From Uloborus plumipes (lineage: Eukaryota > Arthropoda > Arachnida > Araneae > Uloboridae), in assembly GCA_038373865.1 (NCBI GenBank), contig JAXGGA010002831.1:49743-113742 (forward strand): a stretch of 64,000 bases of DNA, given 5' to 3'. Shown here piece after piece: positions 10,800-22,601 of this stretch. Made by a program: the position numbers and the translations under genes. The notes below the pieces were generated by a model that was given only the letters and a program-made list of their open reading frames with translations, did not search any database and was not told the DNA's origin. Each line of letters begins with the position of its first letter. Position 1 is the first letter of the stretch.

Positions 10800-11930
10800 A
10801 AAGCTTTTTTTTTTTTTTTTTTGAAAGCATCCGCAGATTTTATTGAGAGTAATTAATGCAAAGGATTAATTTCATTTGTTACATGCATTCACAATTCGGA
10901 GAAGAATTTGTTTACAATGCATTTAATGTTTTGTTGTATCTCGTGTGAAATAGCTGTCCTACACAGTAGGCCAAGATTTTAGAAAAAAAAAAGTTGAATA
11001 CTGTTGGTGTAGATTTTTTTCCTGGCTTTTAATTTAGCTTATTGTGTTTAAAGTTCATGAAGTGCTAGATAATAATTGGTAAATAAGTAAAAAATTACTT
11101 ATTGTAGATTTCGGCTCGCGTGAAATTAGGATGAGGTAAGTAAAACCTTCTGTCTACCATTTAAAATAGGATAATTTTTCGCACATTGGGGCGAGGGCAA
11201 GAAATTGTGAGGAGAAATGTTTATAGGTAAGAAAAATATAATACGAAAGCATAAGAATAAAAAAATTTCTACGCATTTCATATTTTGTGAAATAGCGACT
11301 GTTTTTAAGTACTTTAACACACTCAATGAGATAGTGTAAGGTGCTCAAATTTTTTCGCTTTTTTCTATTTTAACCAACCAAACGTAATAATATTTCATTA
11401 GATTTTTTTTTCTCATATTTCTAATGGCAAAAATTATAATTAAGATATTGCTATTCTATTTTATTCAAAAAAAGCAAACGAACATTGTAATAGTCTCAGT
11501 TATTTTAATAAGTGTTATTATTTATAAACTCTTAAGTATTATCATTCAGTTCTTAAGATTTTAAAATTCCGTTTCATTTGAAAATAATTGTATTTTAAAT
11601 AATTTGATAACTGTTTTTTTCATATTTGACTTAAACACTTTGAATCATAGTCATTCATTTTTTATTAAATTCAATTTAACGTACTGTCCAGTTTATCCAA
11701 ATCATTTTAATTTGCACATGCTTCACATTGACATTATGTTTACCATGAACTGAATTCTCCCGGTTTATGCTTTACTCGTACACTGATCTCTTCACCCTAG
11801 AATGTCCCTAAACCTGCATTTCCTAATGAAATTACGCTTCACTAAATGCGTCAATTGTTTCACCAAAATAATTGTTATCATGTGCGTACATAGTACTTTA
11901 TGCGTTTAATGTTTATGACTATCCACGTCC
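10800..11930. other. AT-rich stretch, nothing recognised
   Basis: Begins with a poly-T run, then plain AT-rich DNA. The short frames on either strand lack similarity or composition suggestive of protein. Confidence 0.5.
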
Positions 11931-12455
11931 AATGACGTATATAAGGGGTGGGCCCAGGGGCCCGGGCCCCTCCCAAAATCAAGGAAAATTGTCCCGAAAT
12001 AATTTTAAAATGTGTTTTCAAAAAGGAAAGGTCCCGAATTTCTCCCCTTTTCGCTAAACATCAACAAAGATAATTTAAAATTGCAGTTAAGAGCCTCAAC
12101 GCCGAAAAATTTCCAGGAGAGCCCTCAAACACCTTTCTATCACTTAAATTTCGAAAATTTTCTGAGAGAGAGCACCCTACCCCCTCGATTTCTTTCAACG
12201 AATTATAGCATAATTGCGAATTTAAAACTTCAATGTCACAAAATTTGTGGGGCAGCTTCTGAATCCATACTTTTTTCCTAACGTCATTAAAGATAGCCTA
12301 AAATGGGTTTTCAAAACATCAATTTTAAAACATTTCCAGTAGAGGGTTCCCGAACCACCACCCTTTCCCTAACGAAAGTCTGAAATAAGCTTGGCTATGC
12401 TTGATTACTGCGGCCCCCTCAGAAATTCAAAACATATATACGCAACTCTTCACGT
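11930..12455. mobile_element. Non-autonomous element with degenerate internal modules
   Basis: The left end 'gacgtatataagggg' and the right end (reverse complement near 12440) 'ttgcgtatatatg' look like a degraded inverted pair of the 'gcgtatataagg' type. Inside, a module of roughly 90 bp recurs: 'aacgtcattaaagatagcct', then 'ttcaatgtcacaaaatt', then 'gagagagcaccc'. The same module fills much of 13502-20956 outside later insertions. No coding content. Confidence 0.45.
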
Positions 12456-12638
12456 CTATAGTGATAATTCACCATAGTATATTTATTGCACTACGTAGTT
12501 ACTCATAGACGTAAATTGCTTAGTATTAGTATTAGTCTGTGGTAAGCAGTACCATTACTGTTTCTATATCATTTATTCGCTTCACTCTGATGAAAACTTG
12601 CGTGCTCAGAAGAGCTCCAATGGGAGGGCACTGTGGCA

Positions 12639-13500
12639 AGGGCGTATTTAAGGGGGAGGGCCGAGGGTCCCCCCCCCCCGAAATCGAGAAAGATTTTTTC
12701 AAAAGTCGGTGTTCGGTTCGTGTTTGCTCAAAAAAAAAAAAATCCTTAAGAAAAAAGCCCACTCTCTATTAACATTGTTTTCAAAGGTGTATATTAAGGG
12801 AGGGCCGCAGAGGGTCTCCCCCCCCCCGAAAAAAAATTCGGATTTTTTTTTTTTTTTTAATAAAGGTAGTTATTATTATTCGGTTTAAGTTTACTCTTAA
12901 ATTATTTACATACTTTTAGCTTGAAATACATAAATAAATAAATAATTATTGCTAATAATAATTCGTTAGATGGCACCAGGCAGTGGTGCAACCCAAGAGG
13001 GTCAGGGAGCCCTTGCGCTTTACTCAAGAGAAAAAAGAACGTGTCTTGGGAAAATGAAGATATTTCAATTAGAAAACGCATAGAAAAAATCCTAATCATT
13101 TTGAATAGAAATCTTTAAATGAAAAATATTCAACACATGTAGATTATTAGTCAGCAAATTACGTTTCTCTCTTTCTTCTCATTCCCCTTTTTTTCTAGTC
13201 AGTCAGGAAATAAGAGTCTTTAAAATAATGCTACACTCAATAAATTTAAAATAAAATGTGATCATTCCTCCCCGCTAAGAAATTTAAAATAAAGTGTAAG
13301 TATTCCTCCCAGCAAGAAATTTAAAATAAAGTGCAATCATTTTCGGTTTTAGTTTTTTCACAAATAATTTCCAAGCTTTCAGCTGAACAAAACAACAAAA
13401 AAAAATCGAAAAGAGGTAAAAGTCCAAGCCGGCCGAGCTAGAAGGGGCACGTAATTTTCAATCTCTTTACCAGTGGTGAAATTAAAGAATAGAGTGCCTC
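12639..13500. other. Two G/C-rich transposon ends in AT-rich DNA
   Basis: 'gggcgtatttaaggggg' near 12640 and 'gtatattaagggagggcc' near 12790 are further copies of the G-rich end seen at 11940 and 40000. Each is followed by a C-run. The rest of the interval (about 12850-13500) is AT-rich and shows no gene. Confidence 0.4.
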
Positions 13501-13769
13501 TCAGTGGCGGGTTTAGGGTAGGAAGTCGAGGCCCGTATATCCGCCAAGCATGAATTCAAAGAAGGCTCATGACCCCCCTTAAAGAGTCCAAAGAGATCTT
13601 AAAATTTCGCTTTTACAACGTGTAATTTAATTGCAGTTTCAAGACTTCAATATCCAAAAATTTTCGGAAGAGAGTTCTTTTCCCGCTTCTTCTTCAATAC
13701 CTTGGTCAAACATTGCCTCAAATGGCATTTTAGAGATTTAAAATTCAAACAGTTAACGGTAGTTGATAT

Positions 13770-14320
13770 CCCCCCTTCAGGGGGGCCCACAGCGGGGGGG
13801 ATTATGGCGCAAGTTGCGCCATCAAAATTTGGGGGGGGGGTGGTTAAAACTAATTTATTTGCTTATTTAAATTATTTATCAATTTATTTTTTAATTTAAA
13901 TTACTGATTTTTTTTTCAAAAAAAAACTATTCATTAATTTATTTTTTCAATTTAAATTACTTTTTTAATTTGTTTATTATTATTTTTTATTTATTTATTT
14001 ATTTGTTGTGTGTTTGAGATTGGAATGTCTGGAAGGGAAAAAAAGCGATTCTATTCATAATTCGAGCTTTTAATAAGTAATAATATATAAAACATATAAT
14101 AGTTAAAATTTTAATAAATAAATAAATAACATTAAAAAATAAATAAGTAATACTATTACAAAAATAAATAAATAATATTAAAAAAACAAATAAATATTTT
14201 TAAAAAAAAAAGTAATAAAAAAAGGTAAAAAAAAGCAGAAGGGGGTTGTGGAAAATTTGGGGGGGGGGGGGGGGGAATTTTGCGCCATTGAACTTGGGGG
14301 GAGGGGCACCCCTGCCCCCT
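13770..14320. repeat. G-rich inverted-repeat insert
   Basis: Left flank 'caggggggcccac' and 'atggcgcaagttgcgcc' with a G-run; right flank has a long G-run, 'ttttgcgccattg' and 'cacccctgccccc'. The two flanks are imperfect reverse complements. The middle is 'ttatttattt'-type low complexity. Probably a small non-autonomous element whose homopolymer lengths may be unreliable in the assembly. Confidence 0.45.
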
Positions 14321-14428
14321 TACTTTTTTATAGTCTTCAGCTCTAAAATTTGTTTTTAGAAAAGAGAGAGCTCCCGAATTGCAGTCTCTATGACCGAAAA
14401 TTTCCGGAAGAGTACCTAAATCCTTTTA

Positions 14429-16000
14429 CACTGGCGGAAAAAAAAATCCCAACACCAAGAAAAAATTGCCGTAGAGTAATAAAATTTGGGTAATGCAATT
14501 GTCTAGTTAACATGTTTAAATGATTAAATGTACAAGATCACTGGCTTATTTAAGCTCAAGAAAATGCTGTGCAAATGTGAAATTATGTTAATTTATTAGA
14601 GGGTGTAACCTCCAGAATTTTGAAGGCAAGCCTGCAAGCGTGCATACATTATGTCATACAGGTGCCGAATGTCACTTTGTGGTATGGAGTTCCATGCTTG
14701 TTGCACTTGCTGTGTCAATACTAGGACCGTCATTGTTGACTGTGGATGATGCTCGAGGTGCCATCCCATGATATCCCATACGTTATCAATTGGAGACAGA
14801 CCTGATCATTTTTCAGGTCATGGTAACATGTTAGCACTCTGTAGAGCACATTGCGTTACAGCAGCGATGTGAGGGCGAGCGTTATCCGGTTGGAAAACGC
14901 CCCCTTGAATGCTATACTCATGAAGGGCTGTACTACTGGTTAAATTAACAGACTGACGACAAATTTTCAGTCAGTGAGTTTAGAATAACCACAAGAATGC
15001 CCCTGCTGTCGTAGGAAATTGCTCCAGAGACCATAACTCCAGGTGTGAGTCCCGTGTGTCTAGGCCGTAGACCGCTTGGATGCAGGCGGTCCCCTGGCCT
15101 CCTTCTGACCAATATACAGCCATCACTGGCACTAATTCAGAATCTGTTTTCATCAAAAATTACTACAGATCTCCACTCCGACCTCCAGTGAGCTCTGTCG
15201 TGGCACCACTGCCGTCGGAAAAGGCAATGGACCTTATTCATGTGACGTCATTGCGGGTATTGACCGAGCCTAGCAGACGAAATTTAAGATTTGGAACCAA
15301 TCAAGATTGTGGAAACTGGATGTAAAACCCTCAAACGAAGACCGTTGCCATTCCGTGAATAAGGTCCTTTGTTTGCAGTCAATGGAATACCGACTGCAGG
15401 CTGCCTGGCTCGGAGCTGTCCTTGAAGTAAACAGTTTCTTACCGTTCCTTGGGTCACGACGGTACCAACTGCAGCTTAAATGTCAGCCGCAGATGCAGTA
15501 CGATGCTCCACGGCCGTACGCAAGATTCGGCGATCTTCCTTCTCAGTCGTGCCACGTGGCAGCTCGGAACTCGATCTTCTTGAGGTAGTACCATCCCTTG
15601 ACCATAGCTTCCAATAATCATGCATGGTGGAAACATTCCTACCCAAGTCTTTCTTCAATATCGCGAAATGAAAATCCACCTTCTCGTAGCCAATTTGTAC
15701 GACCTCGTTTAAACTCGGTGAGCTGTTGATAATGGCTTCTTCGTCTTCTTAAAAGGTATTCCTGGCTAACATGAACGCAATTCGTCCAATTTCATGGAAA
15801 AATAATACACACGAGCTTCACAATACGCTTTTAAAACAAGCCTTATTTACATGTTCTGAGTGACGCCAGCTGCGCCACACTTATGCGCGGAACACGAAAT
15901 TTCAATCGATGTCATCTTTCACTTGTATAAACAAGCCTACCAAATTTCGTTCATCTAACACAAGTCTTTCTTGGTGTTGGGATTTTTTTTTCCGCCAGTG
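14429..16000 (-). mobile_element. Tc1-like transposon, inactivated
   Basis: The first bases 'cactggcggaaaaaaaaatc' and following 'ccaacaccaag' match the reverse complement of the last 33 bases exactly. TA duplications flank both ends (14427-14428 and 16001-16002). At 1572 bp it is a typical full Tc1 length. The transposase is broken (separate entry). It sits inside the module-repeat element, so it is the younger of the two. Identical terminal repeats alongside a decayed gene could mean mobilisation in trans. Confidence 0.9.
14596..15740 (-). pseudogene. Tc1-like transposase pseudogene
   Basis: Minus-strand fragments in the right order match a Tc1-type transposase. They comprise an N-terminal helix-turn-helix ('QLTEFKRGR', 'FSFRDIEERLG', 'RNVSTMHDYWKLWSRDG'), a linker with Arg-rich residues, and the C-terminal tail 'AWNSIPQSDIRHLYDIM', 'GGYTL' before a TAA at 14596-14598. 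A frameshift lies just after 'EERLG', and several stops occur in the middle. The first aspartate region survives as 'FDENRF', but the second catalytic region is disrupted. Not functional. Confidence 0.85.
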
Positions 16001-17649
16001 TATTATCCTAAATGTTGTCAGAGAAAGCCTAAAAGCAGTTGTTCCTATTCAAGAATCATGGCGTAAACGGCGCTATTGAATTATTTTTAAGGGGCGTTTT
16101 TAAAAGTTTTTGTTTTCTTTCTCTTTCACGTGTGGCTCTCGTTTTTAGAGGGAGCTTCGTGGAATTCTTGGATGACAAGTTTTTGCTTTTGGAGGTAATG
16201 GGCACCTCTGCTAAAAGTAAAATTTTGAACCTACAGTTTCAAAAAATAGAGCTTAAAATTGTGTTCTTGAAGCTTCAATGCCGCAAAATTTCGGGACTCA
16301 GCGCCCGAATCCGGCCTCTTCTCTTGACGGTATTAAAGATAACCTAAATAAAAATGTTTTTGAAACATTAATTTCGAAACATTTCGGGAGAGAATTCTTG
16401 CTAACGTTACTACCGAAGATGGTCTAAAGTAAAGATGGCTTAAGGTTTCAATTTTGAAAATTTTCGGAAGAAGATCCCTAACCACTTTTTGTCTCTTAAC
16501 GTCTCCAAAGAGAACGCGAAATTGCGCATCTCGAAATTCTTTCAGGCGAGGGTCTTTGAACTTTTACTTCCCAAAGATAACTTAAATAAGACTTAAGTTC
16601 AAAAAAAAAAAAAAAAAAAACTCATCTTCTTTTCTTTTACTCTCTCATGAAGAAATATATCCTGAGTTGTGCTTCAGTGTCAAAATGCCCCGAGTCTTAT
16701 TAATTCCTTTAACGCCACTAAAGATAGCCTGAAATTGCGTGTTTAGAATTTAAGTTTCAATAAGTTTCCCAGAGGAGTCTTGATCCTCCAACGTCATCAA
16801 AGGTATCATAAATAATTTCAATTTTGCGTCATTCCATGTGAAATCAACAAGCCTCAAAACTTGACCATCACCAATTTCAAAAAAAATCACATGGTTGAAT
16901 ATGTCTATGAAGTGATACAAAAAATGATTTATAAATTTTTTTTCAGCTGTTTGTTTTTTGAGGGGGACCCCCAAAAAAACTCGAAAAATGGCAAAAAGTC
17001 GAATTTTGGTACATACAAAGATTCAATTTTCTCAGCTTCTATTGCAGCTAAATTCTTTTGTTATATGTCATTTTAAAGCTCTTTAAACAAGATTTCATAT
17101 GATATATGACTTGACAAGGTTTCGTGATGTTAATATTTCAAGGTCACCGAAAGCATTATTTGACCTTGAATATCTCAAAAAGTGTATTTTTTAAAAATCT
17201 GAAAAAATTATATATATTACTTCCCAATGTAGTGTATATGTGGAAAAAATTTCAGAATGGGACAGCAATGGGATCTGGATGAAAAGGGACATAGACTTTT
17301 TACACTCTTACCACTTTATCGCAATGCCTAATGGCTCCTGAAGATATATAATACAGAAATATTGCAAACTGAAATGCTAGTTATAAGTGACAGTTGGCAT
17401 ATTCCACTTCTTATTTTGAGAGGCTATAAATCAGTCCTGTAGTGTTTCTCCCAGGGTCCACTTTCGAAAGCAAAAATTTATAAGGCTTAAGGCACACCAT
17501 AGGATGTGGCAAAAAAATGCCACTCTGCTTTAATCCCGAAATCTGATTCATAACTCATTTTAAGGAAATTCAGTCTATTTCTGTACTGTGAGGCAGCTTC
17601 ATCACAGAAGTAATAGATCAAACTTGGTTTAGTGGCATTATTCATTTTC

Positions 17650-18215
17650 AAGATTCAACAATAAGAAAATTTATGAATGTATATCTTGTTATAATTTCAG
17701 ACTGCCTCACTCATGGCGCAATAGCAGTTCATCTTTTGCCAGTCAGCAAAAATGATTTACGACAGTTGCTGAATTGGGCAAATGAGCATATCAAACCAAT
17801 AAATTTTCAATATTGCACAATTGTAGATTATAAACAGGAAGAAGAGGCTTTGAAATCCAGAAAAAATGACAGCCTCAAGAACAATACCAGGAACTCAGAG
17901 TCTTCGTTGTTTCATGCCATTAAATAGCAATCAGATGCAAGTGATAGCATATTCATTTTCCAACACTATAAGCATTGAACGTACTACAACTGTCAAGGGC
18001 AATCTTGATTGCTCAGAAATGGTTGGATTCTTGACCTGCAGGCATAATGGATATTGGTGAAAAGGGTGCTTTAGACACAGCTGAAAAAAAATCAAAATGT
18101 AAAAACCAAGCTGTTGCATGCTCATTGACCCTCAAGTTCTTTCTACTATGCTGACTTTGAAAATATTTTCAATGTGCCTATAAGTGCTATTATTTCGAAA
18201 GTGGACCCTAGGAGA
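17650..18215 (+). pseudogene. Broken reading frame inside foldback element, protein unidentified
   Basis: Two overlapping plus-strand frames lie between the arms. The first (from Met at 17673) includes 'DCLTHGAIAVHLLPVS' and 'NWANEHIKPINFQ'. The second includes 'TIPGTQSLRCFMPLNSNQ', 'AYSFSNTISIERTTTVKGN', 'EMVGFLTCRHNGYW', and further frames lead to 'SKVDPRR'. Composition and joined order look like a real, decayed protein C-terminus that reaches into the right arm. It looks transposon-linked, but I cannot name the family. At least two frameshifts or stops. Confidence 0.5.
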
Positions 18216-18224
18216 AACGCTACA

Positions 18225-20123
18225 TAGTCTAAGATCCCACCGCAGTTTATCTACACTCATAGGGTACACTCATCACGTTTATATCAAATTAATGCACATG
18301 TTTTTCTGAACGTGATGCACTAAGTCTTCGTATGTAAAAGTGCCCGAAACCTATAGGCAGCCTGGTCTAAACGGGACATATGAATGTAGTATTTCTACAC
18401 TCATTGCGTACACTCATCACGTATATATCAAATTAAAGCTGAGTTTTTCCTGAACGTGATGCACTAAGGCTGCCTATGTAAAAGTGGCCGCAACCTCTAG
18501 GCAGCCTGGCCTAAACAGGTCACATGAATGTAGTATTTCTACACTCATCGCGTACACTCATCACGTATATATCAAATTAAAGCTGATTTTTTTCTGAAAG
18601 TGATCTTCTAAGGCTGCCTCTGTAAAAGGGGCCGCAACCTGTAGGCAGCCTGCATAATAGGTCACATAAATCTCAAATTTTTTCACTCATCACATGTATA
18701 TCAAATTAAAGCAGATTTTTTTCTGAAAGTGATGCACTAATCTTCCACTGGAAAAGTGGCCGCATCTTATAGACAGCCTGGTCTAAACAGGCCACATGAA
18801 TGTAATATTTCTACATTCATCGCGTACACTCATCACGTATAGATCAAATTAAAGCTGATTTTTTACTGAACGTAATGCATTAAGGCTGGCTATGTAAAAG
18901 TGGCCGCAACCTCTAAGCAGCCTGGCCTAAACAGGTCACATGAATGTAGTCTTTCTACACTCATTGCGTACACTCATCACGTATACATTAAATTAAAGCT
19001 GATTGTTTCCTGAACGTGATGCACTAAGGCTGCCTATGGAAAAGAGGCCGCAACCTCTAAGCAGCCTGGCCTAAACAGGTCACATAAATGTAGTCTTTCT
19101 ACACTCATCGCGTACACTCATCACGTATATATTAAGTGAAAGCAGATTTTTTTCTGAAAGTCATGCACTAAGGCTGCCTATGTAAAAGTGACCGCAACCT
19201 CTTGCCAGCCTGGCCTAAATAAGACACATGAATGTAGTATTTCTACACTCATCGCGTACACTCATCACATATATATCAAATTAAAGCTGATTTTTTTCTG
19301 AAAGTGATGCACTAAGGCTGCCTATATAAAAGTGGCCGCAACCTGTAGGCAGCCGGGTCTAAATAAGTTACATAAACGAAGAATTTGACATTTATGTGAC
19401 CTGCTAGGCAGGCTGCCTACAGATTGCGACCACTTTTACATAGGCAGCCTTAGTGCATCACTTTCAGAAAAAAATCAGCTTTAATTTGACATATACGTGA
19501 TGAGTGTACGCGATGAGTGTAGAAATACTACATTTATGTGACGTGTTTAGGCTAGGCTGCCTACAGGTTGCGGCCACTTTTACATAGGCAGCCTTAGTGC
19601 ATCACTTTCAGAAAAAAATCTGCTTTAATTTGATATATACGTGATGAGTGTACGCGATGAGTGTAGAAATACTTCATTGATGTGACCTGTTATGCCAAGC
19701 TGCCTACAGGTTGCGGCCACTTTTACATAGGCAGCCTTAGTGCATCACTTTCAGAAAAAAATCTGCTTTAATTTGATATATACGTGATGAGTGTACGCGA
19801 TGAGTGTAGAAATACTACATTCATGTGACCTGTTTAGGCCAGGCTGTCTAGAGGTTGCGGCCACTTTTACATAGGCAGCCTTAGTGCATCACGTTCAGGA
19901 AAAACTCAGCTTTAATTTGATATATACGTGATGAGTGTACGCAATGAGTGTAGAAATACTACATTCATATGTCCCGTTTAGGCCAGGCTGCCTATAGGTT
20001 TCGGGCACTTTTACATACGAAGACTTAGTGCATCACGTTCAGAAAAAAATGTGCTTTAATTTGATATATACGTGATGAGTGTACGCTATGAGTGTAGATA
20101 AACTGCGGTGGGATCTTAGACTA
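18225..20123. mobile_element. Palindromic array of 144-bp units with inverted ends
   Basis: Eight direct units carry 'tacactcatcac' at 18265, 18409, 18553, about 18682, 18825, 18969, 19113 and 19257. Five inverted units carry 'gtgatgagtgta' at 19497, 19641, 19784, 19928 and 20072. The period is 143-144 bp; one direct unit is shortened to about 129. The switch is near 19380. The outer ends 'tagtctaagatcccaccgca' are exact inverted copies. 'aca' flanks both sides (18222-18224, 20124-20126), and the undisturbed left foldback arm has a single 'aca' there. Each unit holds its own small inverted pair, 'aggctgcct' and 'aggcagcct'. No coding content. It resembles the architecture of Drosophila foldback elements, whose long inverted repeats are built of tandem repeats. 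Confidence 0.85.
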
Positions 20124-20956
20124 ACAGGAATGATTTATAGCCTCTCAAAATAAGAAGTGCAATATGCCAACTGTCACTTATAACTAGCATTTCACAGTTT
20201 GCAATATTTCTGTATTATATATCTTCAGGAGCCCGAGCCATAGGCATTGCAATAAAGTGGTAAGAGTGTAAAAAGTCTATGTCCCTTTGCATCCAGATCC
20301 CATTGCTGTCCCATTCTGAAATTTTTACCACATATACACTACATTGGGAAGTAATATGAATATATATTTCAGATTTTTAAAAAATACACTTTTTGAGATA
20401 TTCAAGGTCAAATAATGCTTTTGGTGACCTTGAAATATTAACATCACAAAAACATGTCAAGTTATATATCATATGAAAGCTTGTTTAAAGAGCTTTAAAA
20501 TGACATATAACAAAAGACCTTAGCTGCAATAGAAGCTGAGAAAATTGAATCTTTGTGTGTACCGAAATTCGACTTTTTGCCATTTTTCGAGTTTTTTAGG
20601 GGGTCCCCCACAAAAAACTAACAGCTGAAAAAAAATTTAAAAAGTAATTTTTTTTGTATCACTTTATAGACGTATTCAACCCTATGATTTTTTTTTTTTT
20701 TTTTTGAAATTGGTGATAGTCAAGTTTTGAGGCTTGTTGATTTCACATGGAATGACCCTTTTGAAAGAAATTTTGGAGGGAATCTAAAATTTCGTAATTT
20801 TCTTATCTTTCCCAAAAATTATAATATTTTAATTCAATTTGAAAATTTCCATCTGTCTTACAGTAAAAGCGAAAAAAAAAAAAGAAATTTGGGGGGGGGG
20901 GGGCTAAGCTTGATTATATGGCCCCCCTCCGAAATAAAAACCTATATACGACACTG

Positions 20957-22180
20957 CACTGTGGTCTGCCGAAATGGAACCGTCCTCTTCATGCGCCAAG
21001 AACTTAAATTTCTTACCTATTTTTTATTCGAATAAAAATAATAGAAAGAAAACCGAGCGCTGCCATTCCTTTAATTAACCATGGCACATCGCCTAAAGCA
21101 CCTGAATTTTCTTCTTATTTTTCGAATCGATACCGCTAATCAAAGCAAACGATACACTCAACTCATTTTTATTCGGAATCATGCACAAACAGAAAAACAA
21201 ACAACAGGTGGGCATAAATGACTGGGATTATTAGAACCTTATCGGCACGTTATTTTTTATCTTTCCGTTATTAGCTACGTGAAGGGCTTGTCGTGAATGT
21301 GTTTCCGGGAATGATTAATCGAAGTCTTTTTTTCGCTCCTCCATGGGAGTTATTCTTTCCTGGTATGACCTCGACTCCTTTCTTTGAGGAGGATAAATTG
21401 CCGTCAAGTGGTATGTGAGAGACAAAAGATTTCACTTTCCCCAAATAAAATGCTATATTATTGTTTATTCAGTTGGTTGATAATTTTGGTAACATTAGAT
21501 CAGTGGTTCTCAACGGGAACGATACCCCCCCCCCCCGGTGGGCGGTGGAAAGATGTTGAGGGGCGGTGAACATATTTTGGGTGGCAAGGGGGCGGTGGAC
21601 ATATTTTGGGCGGTGGGTATATTTTGAAATGTGCTTGTAAAGAACAAGTTTCGGGCAGGGGCGGCATGAAATCTTCTGCTTTTATGTCACCCAAGAATAG
21701 CTTTAACATTTATTTTCTAAGGTAATCTCCCGAACCCTGATCTTTCTCCTAATGTCATAAGGATAGCCAAAAATTTGCCAATAGCACTTGAATTTCAAAA
21801 AAGTTTTTTGAGATGCACTGTTAAAAAAATGTCCTGAAAATAACTGAAAAATATACGGCAGCTGAGTTGCCGGAGTTATTCCGTTTCGTTAATTATATTT
21901 CCGTGATTTTACAGAAGCTCCGATCCTCATTTTCCCGTTTCTAAATTCTCCGTTCTTCATTTTTCTGTTTCTTCCATTTCTCAATTTTCCGTTTTTTAAT
22001 TTTCCGGTGCACTAGTTTACGCTCCTTTTCTCGTTGCTCGGTTTTTGTAATTTCTCATTTTCCCATATTAATCGGTAGTACCGATTAATCGGCCAACTTG
22101 CCGATTAATCGGAGAAAAAAAAATCTTTTTATTACTTATTAAAGTATACCTTCACCGAGAAACTATGATAATTAGTCATA
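20957..22180. other. No gene; possible hAT-type end and pyrimidine-rich repeats
   Basis: At 21501 'cagtggttctcaac' is a typical hAT-type end, followed by repeated 'ggcggtg' and 'acatattttggg' motifs to about 21720, but no matching second end is seen. About 21900-22060 holds degenerate 'ttttccgttt'-type repeats. About 22068-22110 holds 'accgattaatcggcc' and 'gccgattaatcgg', related to the ends at 8680 and 25807. Confidence 0.45.
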
Positions 22181-22601
22181 TTAACCCTTTAAATGCCGCA
22201 CTATGTTCCAAGTATAAAAAATTGAGTTGCTACATAAAAATAGGACTCTTAGGCATCCCTTTAGACAATGCAAAAAAAAATTTTCAAGAAAAAAAATTAT
22301 CTACGATTTTGGGCATGTTCCCATTTGGGAACATTGGCATGTTATGTTAAGTTTTTTCCCTAAGGCTTTTAATCGATTGCGCTTTACGCTCGCTGTAGTT
22401 CTTTTGTATTTATGCATAAAATGCTTGATATAACTGGTCATATTTGACAAATTCTTTTCAATTTGAAACTTTAAACATTTCAAATTATAAAAAAAAAAGA
22501 AAAAAAAAACAGTACGTACTTTATAAACAAATATTGTCAAACAAATATGTCCTTTTCATCAACGTCCAATTGTTCTCCTTTATGCATTGCATATAGTTCT
22601 G

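Larger units (their letters stand above)
16826..20758. mobile_element. Foldback element with ~645-bp inverted arms
   Basis: The ends 'gtcattccatgtgaaatcaa' and its complement bracket a pair of long inverted arms. The left arm is about 16828-17470. The right arm is 20756-20124 continuing at 18224-18190, because the array at 18225-20123 interrupts it. The arms agree over nearly all of their length with scattered differences. About 720 bp between them carry a broken reading frame. Without the array the element is about 2.0 kb. Similar 'gtcattcca' ends occur at 28825. Superfamily not determined; related ends elsewhere in this window are flanked by TTAA. Confidence 0.8.
13502..20956. mobile_element. 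Old module-repeat element broken by nested insertions
   Basis: The left end 'cagtggcgggtttagg' and the right end (reverse complement) 'cagtgtcgtatatagg' may be the terminal repeats of one old element. Its remaining internal sequence repeats the module 'cgaaaattttcggaagag' / 'aaagatagcct' at 13600-13740, 14340-14430 and 16000-16820, with a degraded trace after 20757. It is interrupted by a G-rich insert (13770-14320), a dead Tc1-like element (14429-16000) and a foldback element (16826-20758). Without these it would be about 1.5 kb. The outer boundary assignment is uncertain. Confidence 0.45.

Noticed and set aside
15080..15588. Plus-strand frames of 81 and 93 codons
   Set aside because: Antisense to the Tc1-like transposase pseudogene, which explains the openness.
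18225..20123. CRISPR-like regular repeats
   Set aside because: Units are 144 bp with no spacer variety, half of them inverted, and the genome is eukaryotic.
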